DNA from: Streptomyces sp. NBC_00708
GTDB lineage: Bacteria > Actinomycetota > Actinomycetes > Streptomycetales > Streptomycetaceae
Direction of reading: 5' to 3'
Length of the DNA: 64,000 nt
Assembly (NCBI GenBank): GCA_036226585.1
Contig: CP108997.1
Span: forward strand, 620,001 to 684,000
The stretch's first letter is position 1; every line of letters starts with the position of its first letter. Below, one piece after another: positions 1-8,744 of the stretch. The notes beneath the pieces were generated by a model. It saw nothing but the letters and a program-made list of their open reading frames with translations, had not been told where the DNA came from and ran no database searches. Position numbers and translations under genes: made by a program.

Positions 1-113
1 GAGCCCCGGACCGCGCCGGGACCGGGACACCCGGGCCGTCGTCCACGCCGTTGTCAGTGCCGGGGTACAGACTGGCGCGTATCCGGCACAACGGCGTTTC
101 GGGAGGTTCGGTC

Positions 114-1202
114 ATGACCGGGGTACTGCTCACCGTGGGCACCCGCAAGGGGCTCTTCATCGGCCGCAGGCGCGGCAGTACGTGGGAGTTCGAGGGGCCG
201 CATTTCAACGCGCAGGCGATCTACTCGGTCGCCATCGACACCCGGGGCGACCGGCCCAGGCTGCTCGTCGGCGGGGACAGCGCGCACTGGGGCCCGTCCG
301 TCTTCCACTCCGACGACCTGGGCGCGAGCTGGGTCGAGCCGAAGACCCCGGCGGTGAAGTTCCCGGAGTTCACCGGGACCTCGCTGGAGCGGGTGTGGCA
401 GCTGCAGCCGGCGGGGCCCGAAGCGCCGGACGTCGTCTACGCGGGCACGGAGCCGGCCGCGCTGTTCCGCTCGGCGGACGGGGGCGAGTCGTTCGAGCTG
501 GTACGCCCGCTGTGGGAGCACCCGACGCGTTCGCGGTGGGTGCCCGGCGGGGGCGGCGAGGGGCTCCACACGATCCTGACCGACGAGCGGGACGCCCGCG
601 CCGTGACGGTCGCGGTGTCCACCGCCGGGGTGTTCCGGACCACCGACGGCGGCGCGAGCTGGACCCCGGCCAACAAGGGGGTCTCGGCCGTCTTCCTGCC
701 CGACCCGGACCCGGAGTTCGGCCAGTGCGTGCACAAGGTCAGCCGGGACGCGGCCGACCCGGACCGCCTCTACCTCCAGAACCACTGGGGTGTCTTCCGC
801 AGCGACGACGCCGGGGGCAACTGGACGGACATCGGCGCGGGCCTGCCCTCGGACTTCGGCTTCGCCGTGGCCGCCCACCCGCACCGCGCGGACACGGCGT
901 ACGTCTTCCCGATCAACGCCGACGCCGACCGGGTGCCCGCCGAGCACCGCTGCCGGGTCTTCCGGACGACCGACGCGGGCGCCCACTGGGAGCCCCTGTC
1001 GGCGGGCCTGCCCGAGAGCGCCCACTACGGCACGGTGCTGCGCGACGCGCTCTGCACGGACGACGCGGACCCGGCCGGGGTCTACTTCGGCAACCGCAAC
1101 GGCGAGTTGTACGCGAGCGCGGACGACGGAGACAGCTGGGAGCAGCTGGCCTCGCATCTTCCGGACGTGCTGTGCGTACGGGCGGCGGCGGTCGAGGTGT
1201 GA
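114..1202 (+). CDS. BNR/Asp-box beta-propeller protein (sialidase-fold, exo-alpha-sialidase-like)
   Basis: A 362-aa protein built from repeated Asp-box motifs of the form S/T-x-D-x-G-x-x-W. I see SADGGESF, TTDGGASW, SDDAGGNW, TTDAGAHW and SADDGDSW spaced along the chain, which is the signature of BNR/sortilin-type six- or seven-bladed propellers. No signal peptide is evident, so it is probably cytoplasmic, and I see no sialidase RIP motif or catalytic Arg triad, so enzymatic sialidase activity is unlikely. The ATG at 114 is chosen over an upstream one at 51 because a GGGAGG Shine-Dalgarno precedes it and the extra residues look random. It is convergent with ung, whose end lies 4 nt away. Function unknown beyond the fold. 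Confidence 0.8.
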   Translation: MTGVLLTVGTRKGLFIGRRRGSTWEFEGPHFNAQAIYSVAIDTRGDRPRLLVGGDSAHWGPSVFHSDDLGASWVEPKTPAVKFPEFTGTSLERVWQLQPAGPEAPDVVYAGTEPAALFRSADGGESFELVRPLWEHPTRSRWVPGGGGEGLHTILTDERDARAVTVAVSTAGVFRTTDGGASWTPANKGVSAVFLPDPDPEFGQCVHKVSRDAADPDRLYLQNHWGVFRSDDAGGNWTDIGAGLPSDFGFAVAAHPHRADTAYVFPINADADRVPAEHRCRVFRTTDAGAHWEPLSAGLPESAHYGTVLRDALCTDDADPAGVYFGNRNGELYASADDGDSWEQLASHLPDVLCVRAAAVEV

Positions 1203-1206
1203 GCTG

Positions 1207-1884
1207 CTAGGGAAGCCGCCAGTCGACGGGCTGGGCGCCCTGCGCGGCGAGGAGTTCGTTGACCCGGCTGAACGGCCTGGACCCGAAGAAGCCGCGGTCG
1301 GCGGACATCGGGGAAGGGTGCGCGGACTCGATGGCCGGCAGGTCGCCGAGCAGCGGGCGCAGATTGCGGGCGTCGCGTCCCCAGAGCACGGACACCAGCG
1401 GCTTGCCCCGGGCGACCAGGGCGCGGATGGCCTGTTCGGTGACTTCCTCCCAGCCCTTGCCCCGGTGGGCGCCGGGCGAGCGGGGCGCGGTCGTCAGCGC
1501 CCTGTTCAGCAGCAGCACGCCCTGGCGGGTCCACGGGGTCAGGTCGCCGTTCGACGGGCGGGGCAGCCCGAGGTCGTCGTGGAGCTCGCGGTAGATGTTC
1601 TCCAGGCTGCCAGGGAGCCTGCGGACGTCCGGGGAGACCGCGAAGCTCAGCCCGATCGCCATCCCCGGTGTGGGATAGGGGTCCTGACCGACGATCAGGA
1701 CGCGTACGTCGTCGAAGGGCTGCTGGAACGCGCGCAGCACGTTCGCCCCGGAGGGGAGGTAGGTGCGGCCGGCCGCGACCTCCGCACGCAGGAAATCGCC
1801 CATCTCGGCGATGCGGCCCGCCACGGGGGCCAGGGCGTCGGCCCAGCCGGGCTCGACTACTTCGTTCAACGGTCGCGCTGTCAC
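1207..1884 (-). CDS. ung: Uracil-DNA glycosylase, family 1
   Basis: A 225-aa enzyme of the usual Ung length. It removes uracil from DNA in the first step of base excision repair in the cytoplasm. The water-activating motif GQDPYP is at residues 66-71 (Asp68 the general base) and the minor-groove/leucine-loop motif HPSP is at 189-192, both diagnostic of family 1 UDG. The start is a GTG (MTARPLNE). It is convergent with the BNR protein and divergent from the sugar kinase, so probably monocistronic. Confidence 0.96.
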   Translation of the reverse strand: MTARPLNEVVEPGWADALAPVAGRIAEMGDFLRAEVAAGRTYLPSGANVLRAFQQPFDDVRVLIVGQDPYPTPGMAIGLSFAVSPDVRRLPGSLENIYRELHDDLGLPRPSNGDLTPWTRQGVLLLNRALTTAPRSPGAHRGKGWEEVTEQAIRALVARGKPLVSVLWGRDARNLRPLLGDLPAIESAHPSPMSADRGFFGSRPFSRVNELLAAQGAQPVDWRLP

Positions 1885-1970
1885 GAAAGATCACCCTACC
1901 GGCGCAACGCGGTCCCCCGGGGATAGGGTGCTGCCCGTCCCTCACCCCTTCGTCCCCCGGGAGCCGGTCC

Positions 1971-2981
1971 ATGACGTCACACGGACAACCGGGCACGTAT
2001 GTCCTCGGGGTGGATTCGGGCGGTTCAGGACTCCGGGTGGCGCTGGGCACGGCGGAAGCGGACGCCCCGTCGGAGACCGCCGAGTGCGGCGGGCCGGTAC
2101 GCACCGGCCCACGCGGCATCGACGCCGCCCATCTCCTGGAACAGGTGCTGCCCGCCGTACGCGGCCTGCTCGACGGGCTCGGCGACGGCGCCCGGATCAC
2201 CGCCGCCGCGATCGGTGCCGCGGGCATGGCCACGCTGGGCGACGAGTTGCGCGCCGAGTTGCCGGGCGCCCTGGCCGACGCACTGGGCGTGCGCCGGATC
2301 GCGCTGGCGGCGGACGCGGTGACCGCGTACGCCGGGGCGGTCGGACAGCGGCCCGGAGCGGTGGTGGCCGCCGGTACCGGGCTGATCGCGCTGGGCACGG
2401 ACCTGACGGCGTGGCGGCGGGCCGACGGCTGGGGGCATCTGCTGGGCGACAGCGGGGGCGGGGCCTGGATCGGGCGGGCCGGACTGGACGCGGCGATGCG
2501 CGCCCACGACGGGCGGCGCGGTGGTTCGCCGGAGCTGCTGACCAGGCTGGAGGCGGTGTTCGGGCCGGCGCAGGAGCTGCCCGGTCTGCTCTATCCGCGC
2601 GCGGACCGGCCGGCCCTGCTGGCCTCGTTCGCACCGGAGGTGGCCGCGTGCGCGGACCGCGACCCGGTGGCCGAGGGCATCCTGCGGGCCGCCGCCGCGC
2701 ACATCGCGGAGGCCGCGGCGGCGGTGTGCCCGGAGGCGAAGGCGGACGAGGAGGCGTACGAAGTCGCGCTCACGGGCGGGCTGTTCCGGATGGGCGAGCC
2801 GTTGCTCGTGCCCCTGCGCGAGGAATTGGCGCGGCTGCTGCCACGGGCACGGGCGGTCCCCGGTTCGGGTGATCCCCTGATCGGCGCGCTGCGCATCGCC
2901 CGGGCCCTGGCCACCGGGGGTCTGCGGCTGCCGCACCACCCGACGCTGCTCTGCGTTCCGGCGCCCGCGCCGCAGGCGTAG
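1971..2981 (+). CDS. BadF/BadG/BcrA/BcrD-type ATPase, N-acetylglucosamine kinase-like
   Basis: A 336-aa protein of the ASKHA sugar-kinase/ATPase fold. Near the N terminus is the phosphate-1 motif DSGGSGLRVALG. A glycine-rich segment AAGTGLIALG and the GDSGGGAWIGR segment in the middle are typical of N-acetylglucosamine kinase-like members of the BcrAD/BadFG family. A C-terminal adenosine-type motif ALTGGLFR is also present. Likely reaction: ATP-dependent phosphorylation of an amino sugar such as GlcNAc. The ATG at 1971 is the first residue giving the conserved N terminus; the Shine-Dalgarno is weak. Stands alone between ung and the CbiX-like gene. Confidence 0.82.
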   Translation: MTSHGQPGTYVLGVDSGGSGLRVALGTAEADAPSETAECGGPVRTGPRGIDAAHLLEQVLPAVRGLLDGLGDGARITAAAIGAAGMATLGDELRAELPGALADALGVRRIALAADAVTAYAGAVGQRPGAVVAAGTGLIALGTDLTAWRRADGWGHLLGDSGGGAWIGRAGLDAAMRAHDGRRGGSPELLTRLEAVFGPAQELPGLLYPRADRPALLASFAPEVAACADRDPVAEGILRAAAAHIAEAAAAVCPEAKADEEAYEVALTGGLFRMGEPLLVPLREELARLLPRARAVPGSGDPLIGALRIARALATGGLRLPHHPTLLCVPAPAPQA

Positions 2982-3119
2982 GGTGACGGGCACCCGCACG
3001 CTGACGACACTTCAGGGCAGTTGCCCAGTAAGCCACTGATCGGATAAAAGCGGACAGAGGCCGCTCGACCGGACCCTCCCCGCGCAAGGGGCCGTCCGAA
3101 ACCAGTAGCATGCGGCGCC

Positions 3120-4043
3120 ATGAGCACCCCCACTGGGCCCGCTTCCGGCCTGCCTGTACGAATGCCGCGACCTCGCCAGTCCGGACGGCACCGCCGCCCG
3201 GAGCCCGTGGTCGCACCCGAGGGCGCTGCCGCGCTCGTTCTCGCCGTTCCCGGTACCCCCTCTTCGGAAAGCCGCGGTCTGGCCGAGGAAGTCATCAGCA
3301 TCGCCCGTTCCGAGCTGCCCGGCCTGAACGCCCTGATCGGTTACGTCGACGGCGACGACGCGGAGTACCCGGCGCTGGCCTCCGTGATCGCGCATTCCGC
3401 CGCCGAGCGCACCGCGCGCTACGAGCAGGCGCTGGCCGTGGGCCGTGAGGTCGCCGAGCCCGAGGGCCCGGCCGCCGTGGTGGTCCCGCTGCTCGCGGGT
3501 CCGGACAGCGCGCTGGTCCAGCGGATACGTCAGGCGATCACCGACAGCGACGCCCCGGCGGAGCTGACCGATGTGCTCGGTCCGCACCCGCTGCTGGCCG
3601 AGGCGCTGCACGTCCGGCTGTCGGAGGCCGGGCTCGCCCGCGCGGACCGGGCGAGGCTCTTCACGGTGGCGACGGCCGCCGACGGGATCGTGCTCGCCAC
3701 GGTGGGCGGCGAGGAGGCCGTGCAGGCCGCCGGGATCACCGGCATGCTGCTGGCGGCCCGGCTCGCGGTGCCGGTGATGGCCGCCGCGCTCGACGTGGAG
3801 GGTTCGGTCGCCTCGATCGCGGAGCAGCTGAAGGGCTCCGGCTCGCTGCAGCTGGCCGTGGCGCCGTATCTGGTGGGTCCGGAGCTGGCGGACGGTCTGC
3901 TGGACGCCGCGGCGAAGGAGGCCGGCTGCGCGACCGCCGAGCCGCTGGGCGCGTACCCGGCGATCGGCAAGCTGGTGCTGTCGATGTACACCTCGGCCCT
4001 CGGGATCGCTCCCCCGGTGGCCCAGGGGGCGCAGGCCCGCTGA
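3120..4043 (+). CDS. CbiX-like sirohydrochlorin chelatase family protein
   Basis: A 307-aa protein with a low-complexity basic N-terminal tail (about 35 residues) followed by two alpha/beta halves resembling the chelatase fold of CbiX/SirB. The first half begins AALVLAVPGTPSSES and includes PAAVVVPLLAGPDS; the second carries VGPELADGLLDAAA and a conserved GAYPAIGKLVL segment near the end. Family members insert Fe2+ or Co2+ into sirohydrochlorin. The usual metal-binding His of the first half (HGS motif) is not obvious here (PGTPS instead), so catalysis is uncertain. A strong hairpin follows the stop codon. Confidence 0.6.
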   Translation: MSTPTGPASGLPVRMPRPRQSGRHRRPEPVVAPEGAAALVLAVPGTPSSESRGLAEEVISIARSELPGLNALIGYVDGDDAEYPALASVIAHSAAERTARYEQALAVGREVAEPEGPAAVVVPLLAGPDSALVQRIRQAITDSDAPAELTDVLGPHPLLAEALHVRLSEAGLARADRARLFTVATAADGIVLATVGGEEAVQAAGITGMLLAARLAVPVMAAALDVEGSVASIAEQLKGSGSLQLAVAPYLVGPELADGLLDAAAKEAGCATAEPLGAYPAIGKLVLSMYTSALGIAPPVAQGAQAR

Positions 4044-4057
4044 CCTTTTCGGCATGA

Positions 4058-4099
4058 GTGAGGCCCCGTACCGGACGGCAGTCCCGTACGGGGCCTCAC
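4058..4099. terminator. Bidirectional hairpin between convergent genes
   Basis: A perfect 14-bp inverted repeat: GTGAGGCCCCGTAC at 4058-4071 and its complement at 4086-4099, with a 14-nt loop. It lies 15 nt after the CbiX-like stop and 17 nt before the lactonase stop on the other strand. No clear U-tract, as is common in Streptomyces terminators. Confidence 0.8.
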
Positions 4100-4115
4100 G
4101 CGTGCCCCGGAGGGA

Positions 4116-5162
4116 TCAGCCGAAGATCACGCAGGAGGCCGCGGGCGCCTCCAGGGAGCCGTCGTGGCGCGGGACACCGGTCTCCGGGTCTACCGTGAAC
4201 CAGGCGACGTTCCCGCTGCGCTCGTTGGCCGTGTAGAGCCGGCGCCCGGCCGGGTCGAGCGCGAGGTCGCGGGGCCAGTGGCCGCCACAGCCCACGGTCG
4301 TGACCAGGGACGGCTGCTCGCCGGCCGCGTCGAGCGCGAGCACGGAGATGCTGTCGTGGCCCCGGTTGGCCGCCCACAGGAACCGGCCGTCGTGCGCGAC
4401 GACGACCTCGGAGGCGTAGCTCGCGCCGGTCACGTCCTCGGGGAGCACCGGCGTCTCGCCGACCGGCTCCAGGACGCCCGCGGTGGCGTCCCAGCGGCAC
4501 ACGGTGACGGTGGGCTCCAGCTCGTTCAGCACGTAGGCGTGCCGGCCCGAGGGGTGGAAGGCCAGGTGGCGGGGGCCGGTGCCGGCGCGCAGCGCCGTCT
4601 CGCCGTGCGGGCGCAGTTCCCCGGTGGCCCGGTCGAGCGCGCAGATCCGCACCGAGTCGGTGCCGAGGTCGACGCTGAGCACCCACTCCCCGGAGGGGTC
4701 GGGCAGCACCTGGTGGGCGTGCGGGCCCTCCTGGCGGTCGGCGACCGGTCCGCCGCCCTCGTGCGCGAGGACCGCGGCGACGGGGCCGAGCGTCCCGTCC
4801 CCGGCGACGGGCAGCACGCTGACGCTGCCCGAGCCGTAGTTCGCGGTGACCAGGTGGTCCCCCGCGAGGGCGAGGTGGGTGGGGCCGTCCCCGTCCACCG
4901 CCCGGACCGCACCGAGCGGGCGGGGTTCGTCCGCGGTGACGTCGAGGGCCGCCGCGGCTCCCGGCTCGGTCTCGCTGACCGCGTAGAGGACCGTGCCGCC
5001 GGGACCGAGTGCCAGGTAGGAGGGGTCGGGTACGGCGTCGGTGGCGCCCAGGACCGTGAGCGCTCCGGTCTCCGGGTCCACGGCGGCGACGGTGACGCCG
5101 TGCCCGCCCGCCGAGGTGAACGACCCGATGAATGCCCGTCCCGCACCGTTGCTGCTGTCCAC
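4116..5162 (-). CDS. Lactonase family protein, seven-bladed beta-propeller (6-phosphogluconolactonase-like)
   Basis: A 348-aa protein with repeating propeller blades, such as FIGSFTS, YLALGPGG, LVTANYGSGSVSVL, GPRHLAFHPSGRHAYVLNE, FLWAANRGHDSISVL and LYTANERSGNVAWF. This pattern is typical of the Pgl/lactonase propeller family (PF10282). Members hydrolyse 6-phosphogluconolactone or related lactones. I chose the GTG at 5162 because GGAGAGGAG stands immediately upstream; an in-frame upstream ATG at 5252 would add a poorly conserved Arg-rich leader. Monocistronic, ending at a bidirectional terminator. Confidence 0.85.
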   Translation of the reverse strand: MDSSNGAGRAFIGSFTSAGGHGVTVAAVDPETGALTVLGATDAVPDPSYLALGPGGTVLYAVSETEPGAAAALDVTADEPRPLGAVRAVDGDGPTHLALAGDHLVTANYGSGSVSVLPVAGDGTLGPVAAVLAHEGGGPVADRQEGPHAHQVLPDPSGEWVLSVDLGTDSVRICALDRATGELRPHGETALRAGTGPRHLAFHPSGRHAYVLNELEPTVTVCRWDATAGVLEPVGETPVLPEDVTGASYASEVVVAHDGRFLWAANRGHDSISVLALDAAGEQPSLVTTVGCGGHWPRDLALDPAGRRLYTANERSGNVAWFTVDPETGVPRHDGSLEAPAASCVIFG

Positions 5163-5282
5163 CGCTGCTCCTCTCCGCCGGCTGTGCGCGGCGGACGTGC
5201 CGTCGTGATCTTTGCGGCGACGGTAGCAGTGCGGCTGCGTGGTCTGGACCAAGGGTGCCGGATCGGGCCGCGCCGAAGGGTG

Positions 5283-6791
5283 TCAGGCGGTGACCAGGGG
5301 TGCGCTCGGCGGGCTGTGCAGCGGTGCGGCGAGCTCCGCGAGCGCGCGTTCCAGGCTGTGCAGGTGGGCGAGGGCGGGTTCGGAGGCGGCCGGGTGCGCG
5401 GGCAGGGCGGCCGTGGCGGCCGTACGGGCGGGCCGCTCGGGTGCCGTGAGGGCTTCGACCGCGTTCTCGACGCGCCAGCAGGCGGCGGCGAGCCGGGCGT
5501 CGTGGGACGCCTCCGGGTCGGCGGCCACCGAGGCGAGGCCGCGCACCTCGCGCGCGCACTCGTCGAGCAGGGCGAGGACGTGCCCGGCCCTGGCCCGGCG
5601 GGCGCGGAGCGGGCTCAGCGGGTGGACCAGCGGGGCGAGCGAGAGCCGGACGCGTCCGAGAAGGGCCTCCAGCTCGGCGACGCGCGGGGCCGGGTCGGCG
5701 GTGGCGGAGCCGGAGAGCCGGGCGGCGGCCTCCTCGGTGCAGGCGTGCACGCAGCGCAGGGCGCGCTGGATCCAGGCATCGGTCGTGGCGTGCGTGGTGA
5801 CGGGCAGGACGAGCAGCACCGCGAGCATCGCACCGAGCGCGCCGACGGCCGTCTCGCCGAGCCGCAGGGCGAGCAGGGCGGGGTCGAGGACGCCGAGGGA
5901 CCCGTAGAGCGCGCCGGCCATGACCGTCACGGAGAGCATCATCCAGGTGTAGGAGACCGCGGCCGTGTAGAAGATGCCGAAGATCCCGGCGGCGACGATC
6001 AGAGCGGTGGGCACGGGCGCGCCGTGCACCGGGATGACGACGGCGAGGCCGATCGGGATGCCGATGAGGGTGCCCAGGATCCGGCGGAAGCCGCGTACCA
6101 GGGTCTCGCCGCGCGAGGCGGTGTTCACGAAGACCCACCAGGTGGCGCCGACGGCCCAGTACCAGCGCTGGTCCGACATCAGCTGTCCGGCCAGCAGCGC
6201 GACGGCTCCGCCCGCGACCGCCTGGACGGCCTGGCGGGTGGTGACCCGGGCCAGACCGGTTCCGGCGGCCGGGGCGGGCACGGCGGGGGCGGGCAGCCGG
6301 CGCTCGTAGCACCAGAGGCCGAAGCGGACGGCCGCCGCGCAGAGCAGGGACAGGGCGACGGCGGAGTAGAGCTCGGGGAGCTGGCGGGGCAGGGTGTGGA
6401 GGAACTGCGTGCTGAAGAAGGCCATGAACGCGAAGACGCCGAGGGAGTGTCCACGCGGCCCCCACCGCCTCGCGTAGACCCCCGCACCCATGACCGCGAG
6501 GAACGCGGCGTCGCGGGCGACGGGGTGGTCGTGGAGGACCGCGGCGAGGGCGAGCACCGGGAAGCCGACGGCGGGCAACAGCGCGGTGGTGACCGCCTGG
6601 CCGCGGACGGTGGGGTCGGTCACGGTGAACAGGGCGAGCAGCGCGGCGAGGCCGCCGGTGATGGCCGCCACGAGCGAGTGGCCGACGAGCCCGCACACCA
6701 CCACGGCGAGCCCGATGCCGAGCACCGCCCGGCACGCGAACCGCAGCCGGATCCGGCCCGGATCCGGTGCGACGAACGCCCTCTTCAGCAA
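5283..6791 (-). CDS. FUSC family integral membrane protein
   Basis: About 502 aa. Hydrophobic helices occur in two blocks near the N terminus (VLGIGLAVVVCGLVGHS onward) and the middle (AVQAVAGGAVALLAGQLM onward), including the FUSC hallmark W-x2-x-A-x-WW-F-V-N-T with GETLVRGFRRILGTLIG after it. A long cytoplasmic C-terminal alpha-helical region follows. FUSC proteins (fusaric acid resistance / aromatic acid exporter-like) are proposed transporters at the plasma membrane. I prefer the TTG at 6791 because GAAGAAGGGG lies about 9 nt upstream; an ATG at 6833 is possible but has no ribosome site. The upstream region has three TTGANCCA motifs. Confidence 0.85.
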   Translation of the reverse strand: MLKRAFVAPDPGRIRLRFACRAVLGIGLAVVVCGLVGHSLVAAITGGLAALLALFTVTDPTVRGQAVTTALLPAVGFPVLALAAVLHDHPVARDAAFLAVMGAGVYARRWGPRGHSLGVFAFMAFFSTQFLHTLPRQLPELYSAVALSLLCAAAVRFGLWCYERRLPAPAVPAPAAGTGLARVTTRQAVQAVAGGAVALLAGQLMSDQRWYWAVGATWWVFVNTASRGETLVRGFRRILGTLIGIPIGLAVVIPVHGAPVPTALIVAAGIFGIFYTAAVSYTWMMLSVTVMAGALYGSLGVLDPALLALRLGETAVGALGAMLAVLLVLPVTTHATTDAWIQRALRCVHACTEEAAARLSGSATADPAPRVAELEALLGRVRLSLAPLVHPLSPLRARRARAGHVLALLDECAREVRGLASVAADPEASHDARLAAACWRVENAVEALTAPERPARTAATAALPAHPAASEPALAHLHSLERALAELAAPLHSPPSAPLVTA

Positions 6792-6874
6792 GTTGCCCCG
6801 CCCCTTCTTCGTATCTGGACCATGCCCGGACATGAGAAAGGCGCCGCATGGGTCCCCGAGGGACCCGCAGCGCC

Positions 6875-6939
6875 ATTGATTGACCCATCTCAGCATCCGA
6901 CGGGCTAATGGTTCAAATCGAGCCTGATTAATTGAGCCA
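6875..6939. promoter_or_regulatory. Three TTGANCCA motifs upstream of the FUSC gene
   Basis: TTGACCCA at 6880-6887, TTGAGCCA at 6932-6939, and the reverse-strand copy TTGAACCA at 6909-6916. The two forward copies extend to 13-bp direct repeats (ATTgATTGAcCCA and ATTaATTGAgCCA) exactly 52 bp apart. The stretch is conspicuously AT-rich for this genome. Placement upstream of a transporter start suggests an operator or promoter; the binding protein is unknown. Confidence 0.4.
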
Positions 6940-7055
6940 ATGGCCCAGAATTCCGCCACTCATCTCGGCCACGGCAGAGCCAACGGACCAGCTTCGCGGG
7001 CCACCGGCGTGAACGGCCGCCACCGCACCCGCGTGGAGACCGGGCCCGGCCGTGC

Positions 7056-8474
7056 TCAGGTCCAGGGCGTGAAGGGCGGGCGGGCGGGAGCGGGGCCGAG
7101 CGTGGTGGTCCCCGGCTCGGCGCGGTGTCCGAGCCCGGTCCGGTACGCGTTCAGCGCCTCCTCCGTACGGCCCTCGCGGCGCATCAGATCGCCGAGGAGG
7201 CGGCAGATGTCGGCGAGGTCTCCGGCGGCTCCGGTCTGTTCGAGCAGGGAGAGCGCGGTCGCGTAGTGCAGCTCGGCGGACTCGGTGTCCCCGGCCTCCT
7301 CCGCGATCAGCCCGAGCAACCGGTGGGCCCCACCGGCGTGCAGCGCGCCGCGGTCGTGCTGGAGACCGGCCAGCAGGGTCCCCAGCAGCTCCGCGGCCTG
7401 GGCCGACTTCCCGCTCCTGCGCAGGACGTCGGCGAGCTCGACCTCCACCTGGGAGACGTACAGGGCCGCGCGCTTGGAGACCAGCATCGAGCGAGCGGTC
7501 CGCAGCGCCGCCTCCGCCTGGACGAGGTCGCCGTCCTGGGCGCAGACGTAACCCCGCATCCAGTGGCAGTGCGCGAGTTCGGTACGGATCTGCAGCTGCT
7601 CATAGAGCTCGGTGGCGCGCGCCAGCGAGGTCCGGGCGGCCTCGGCCCTGCCTTCGGCGATCAGGGTGCGGGCCACGGTGCGGTGCATGCCGGCCACGAG
7701 AGCGGGGTCGGAGACCTGGGGCACCAGGGCGAGCGCGAGTTCGGCGGCCTGCGCGGCGCGGGCGTGGGCACCCATGTCCATGTACGGAGCGATCGAGGCC
7801 GTGTACAGCTGGAGCAGCGCCCCGGGATCGTGCAGCCCCGACGTGTTCAGCTCGTCGATCGCGCTTTCCAGCAGGTAGCAGCAGTAACGGAGTTCGCCCG
7901 CGAGATAGTGCGCGATCGATCTGCCCCGGACGGCCCGCGCACGGGCGGGGAGGGGTTCGCGGGCCAGCGCGACTTCCGCCGCCTCGAAGCGGCCGACGGC
8001 CTCGGCGAGTTCGCCCGTCTCCAGCGCGCACTCCCCCAGGCCGGTGAGGGCGGCTCCCCGTTCCTGGGCGAGCTGGTACTCGTCGGCCCTGCGCAGGATC
8101 CGCTCGTAGGCGGCGCGCGCGTCCGCCGCGTCCCCCACGGCCAGCACCCGCTGCGCGTCGGTCAGCCCGACCCGCAGCTCCGCGACGAGATGGGTGGGCC
8201 GGCCCGTGGCCAGTTCGTCCTCGGCGACCCCGAGCCGCTCGGCGATGTGCCGCAGGGCGGCCCCGGAGGGCCGCACCTTGCCGGCCTCCAGGGTCGAGAC
8301 GTACGCGGCGGTGTACTCGGGCTCGGCGAGCTGCCGCTGGGTCAGCCCGCGCTCCTTGCGCAGACTCCTCACGCGCCGGCCGATCGCCGCGGGATCCCCC
8401 GGCCCCTCCGGCCGCCCGGCCCCGGAGCGGATCGTTCCCTCACCGTTGACCGGCACCCCGTCGGCCTGCGCCAT
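7056..8474 (-). CDS. XRE-family helix-turn-helix regulator with TPR domain
   Basis: A 472-aa protein. Residues ~30-90 form an XRE-type HTH (IGRRVRSLRKERGLTQRQLA, then YVSTLEAGKVRPSG). The remaining ~350 residues are helical tetratricopeptide-like repeats, e.g. RAAQAAELALALVP and SAELHYATALSLLEQTG. This architecture is common in actinomycete regulators that sense peptides or partner proteins through the TPR part. The ATG at 8474 has GAGGGG upstream. It is transcribed divergently from the secreted M64 peptidase, so control of that gene is plausible but unproven. One oddity: the second helix reads LAEPEYTAAYVSTLE, with Pro where Ser is more usual. Confidence 0.88.
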   Translation of the reverse strand: MAQADGVPVNGEGTIRSGAGRPEGPGDPAAIGRRVRSLRKERGLTQRQLAEPEYTAAYVSTLEAGKVRPSGAALRHIAERLGVAEDELATGRPTHLVAELRVGLTDAQRVLAVGDAADARAAYERILRRADEYQLAQERGAALTGLGECALETGELAEAVGRFEAAEVALAREPLPARARAVRGRSIAHYLAGELRYCCYLLESAIDELNTSGLHDPGALLQLYTASIAPYMDMGAHARAAQAAELALALVPQVSDPALVAGMHRTVARTLIAEGRAEAARTSLARATELYEQLQIRTELAHCHWMRGYVCAQDGDLVQAEAALRTARSMLVSKRAALYVSQVEVELADVLRRSGKSAQAAELLGTLLAGLQHDRGALHAGGAHRLLGLIAEEAGDTESAELHYATALSLLEQTGAAGDLADICRLLGDLMRREGRTEEALNAYRTGLGHRAEPGTTTLGPAPARPPFTPWT

Positions 8475-8670
8475 GACAGCCCCTCGTTTCTCGTCCGCGT
8501 GTGGTCCCGGCGGCTGCGTGCGCCGGCCGGACTCGTCACCCGTGGGGACTCGCATATTCCCACACGTACCGGCCGTTGTCGGGTCCGTGAAGCGATACCC
8601 CCTCGATACGCCGCGGCGCGGCCGGCCCGGCGCACCCTCCCGGCCACCCCCTTGTGCGCCCCCGTCGCAC

Positions 8671-8680
8671 AACCTAGGTT
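8671..8680. promoter_or_regulatory. Perfect 10-bp palindrome AACCTAGGTT in a divergent promoter region
   Basis: Lies in the 270-bp divergent region between the XRE-TPR gene (start 8474) and the M64 peptidase gene (start 8745). The same region also has an imperfect inverted repeat around 8541-8566 (CGTGGGGA ... TTCCCACACG). Either could be an operator for the XRE regulator; neither is a recognised consensus. Confidence 0.3.
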
Positions 8681-8744
8681 AAGCGCCAACTCAAGCCCAT
8701 TGAACCACCTACTTAATCCGCGCGGGCATGAGGAAAGGATTGAC

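Noticed and set aside
1..113. A gene end at the left edge
   Set aside because: No frame in the first 113 bases shows recognisable coding character; probably intergenic.
114..1202. Calling the first gene a true sialidase
   Set aside because: Only Asp-box repeats are present; no Arg triad, RIP motif or signal peptide could be identified.
4096..6908. Long open frames opposite or offset to the lactonase and FUSC genes
   Set aside because: They yield Arg/Gly/Pro-rich low-complexity proteins, cross two real genes and lack ribosome sites.
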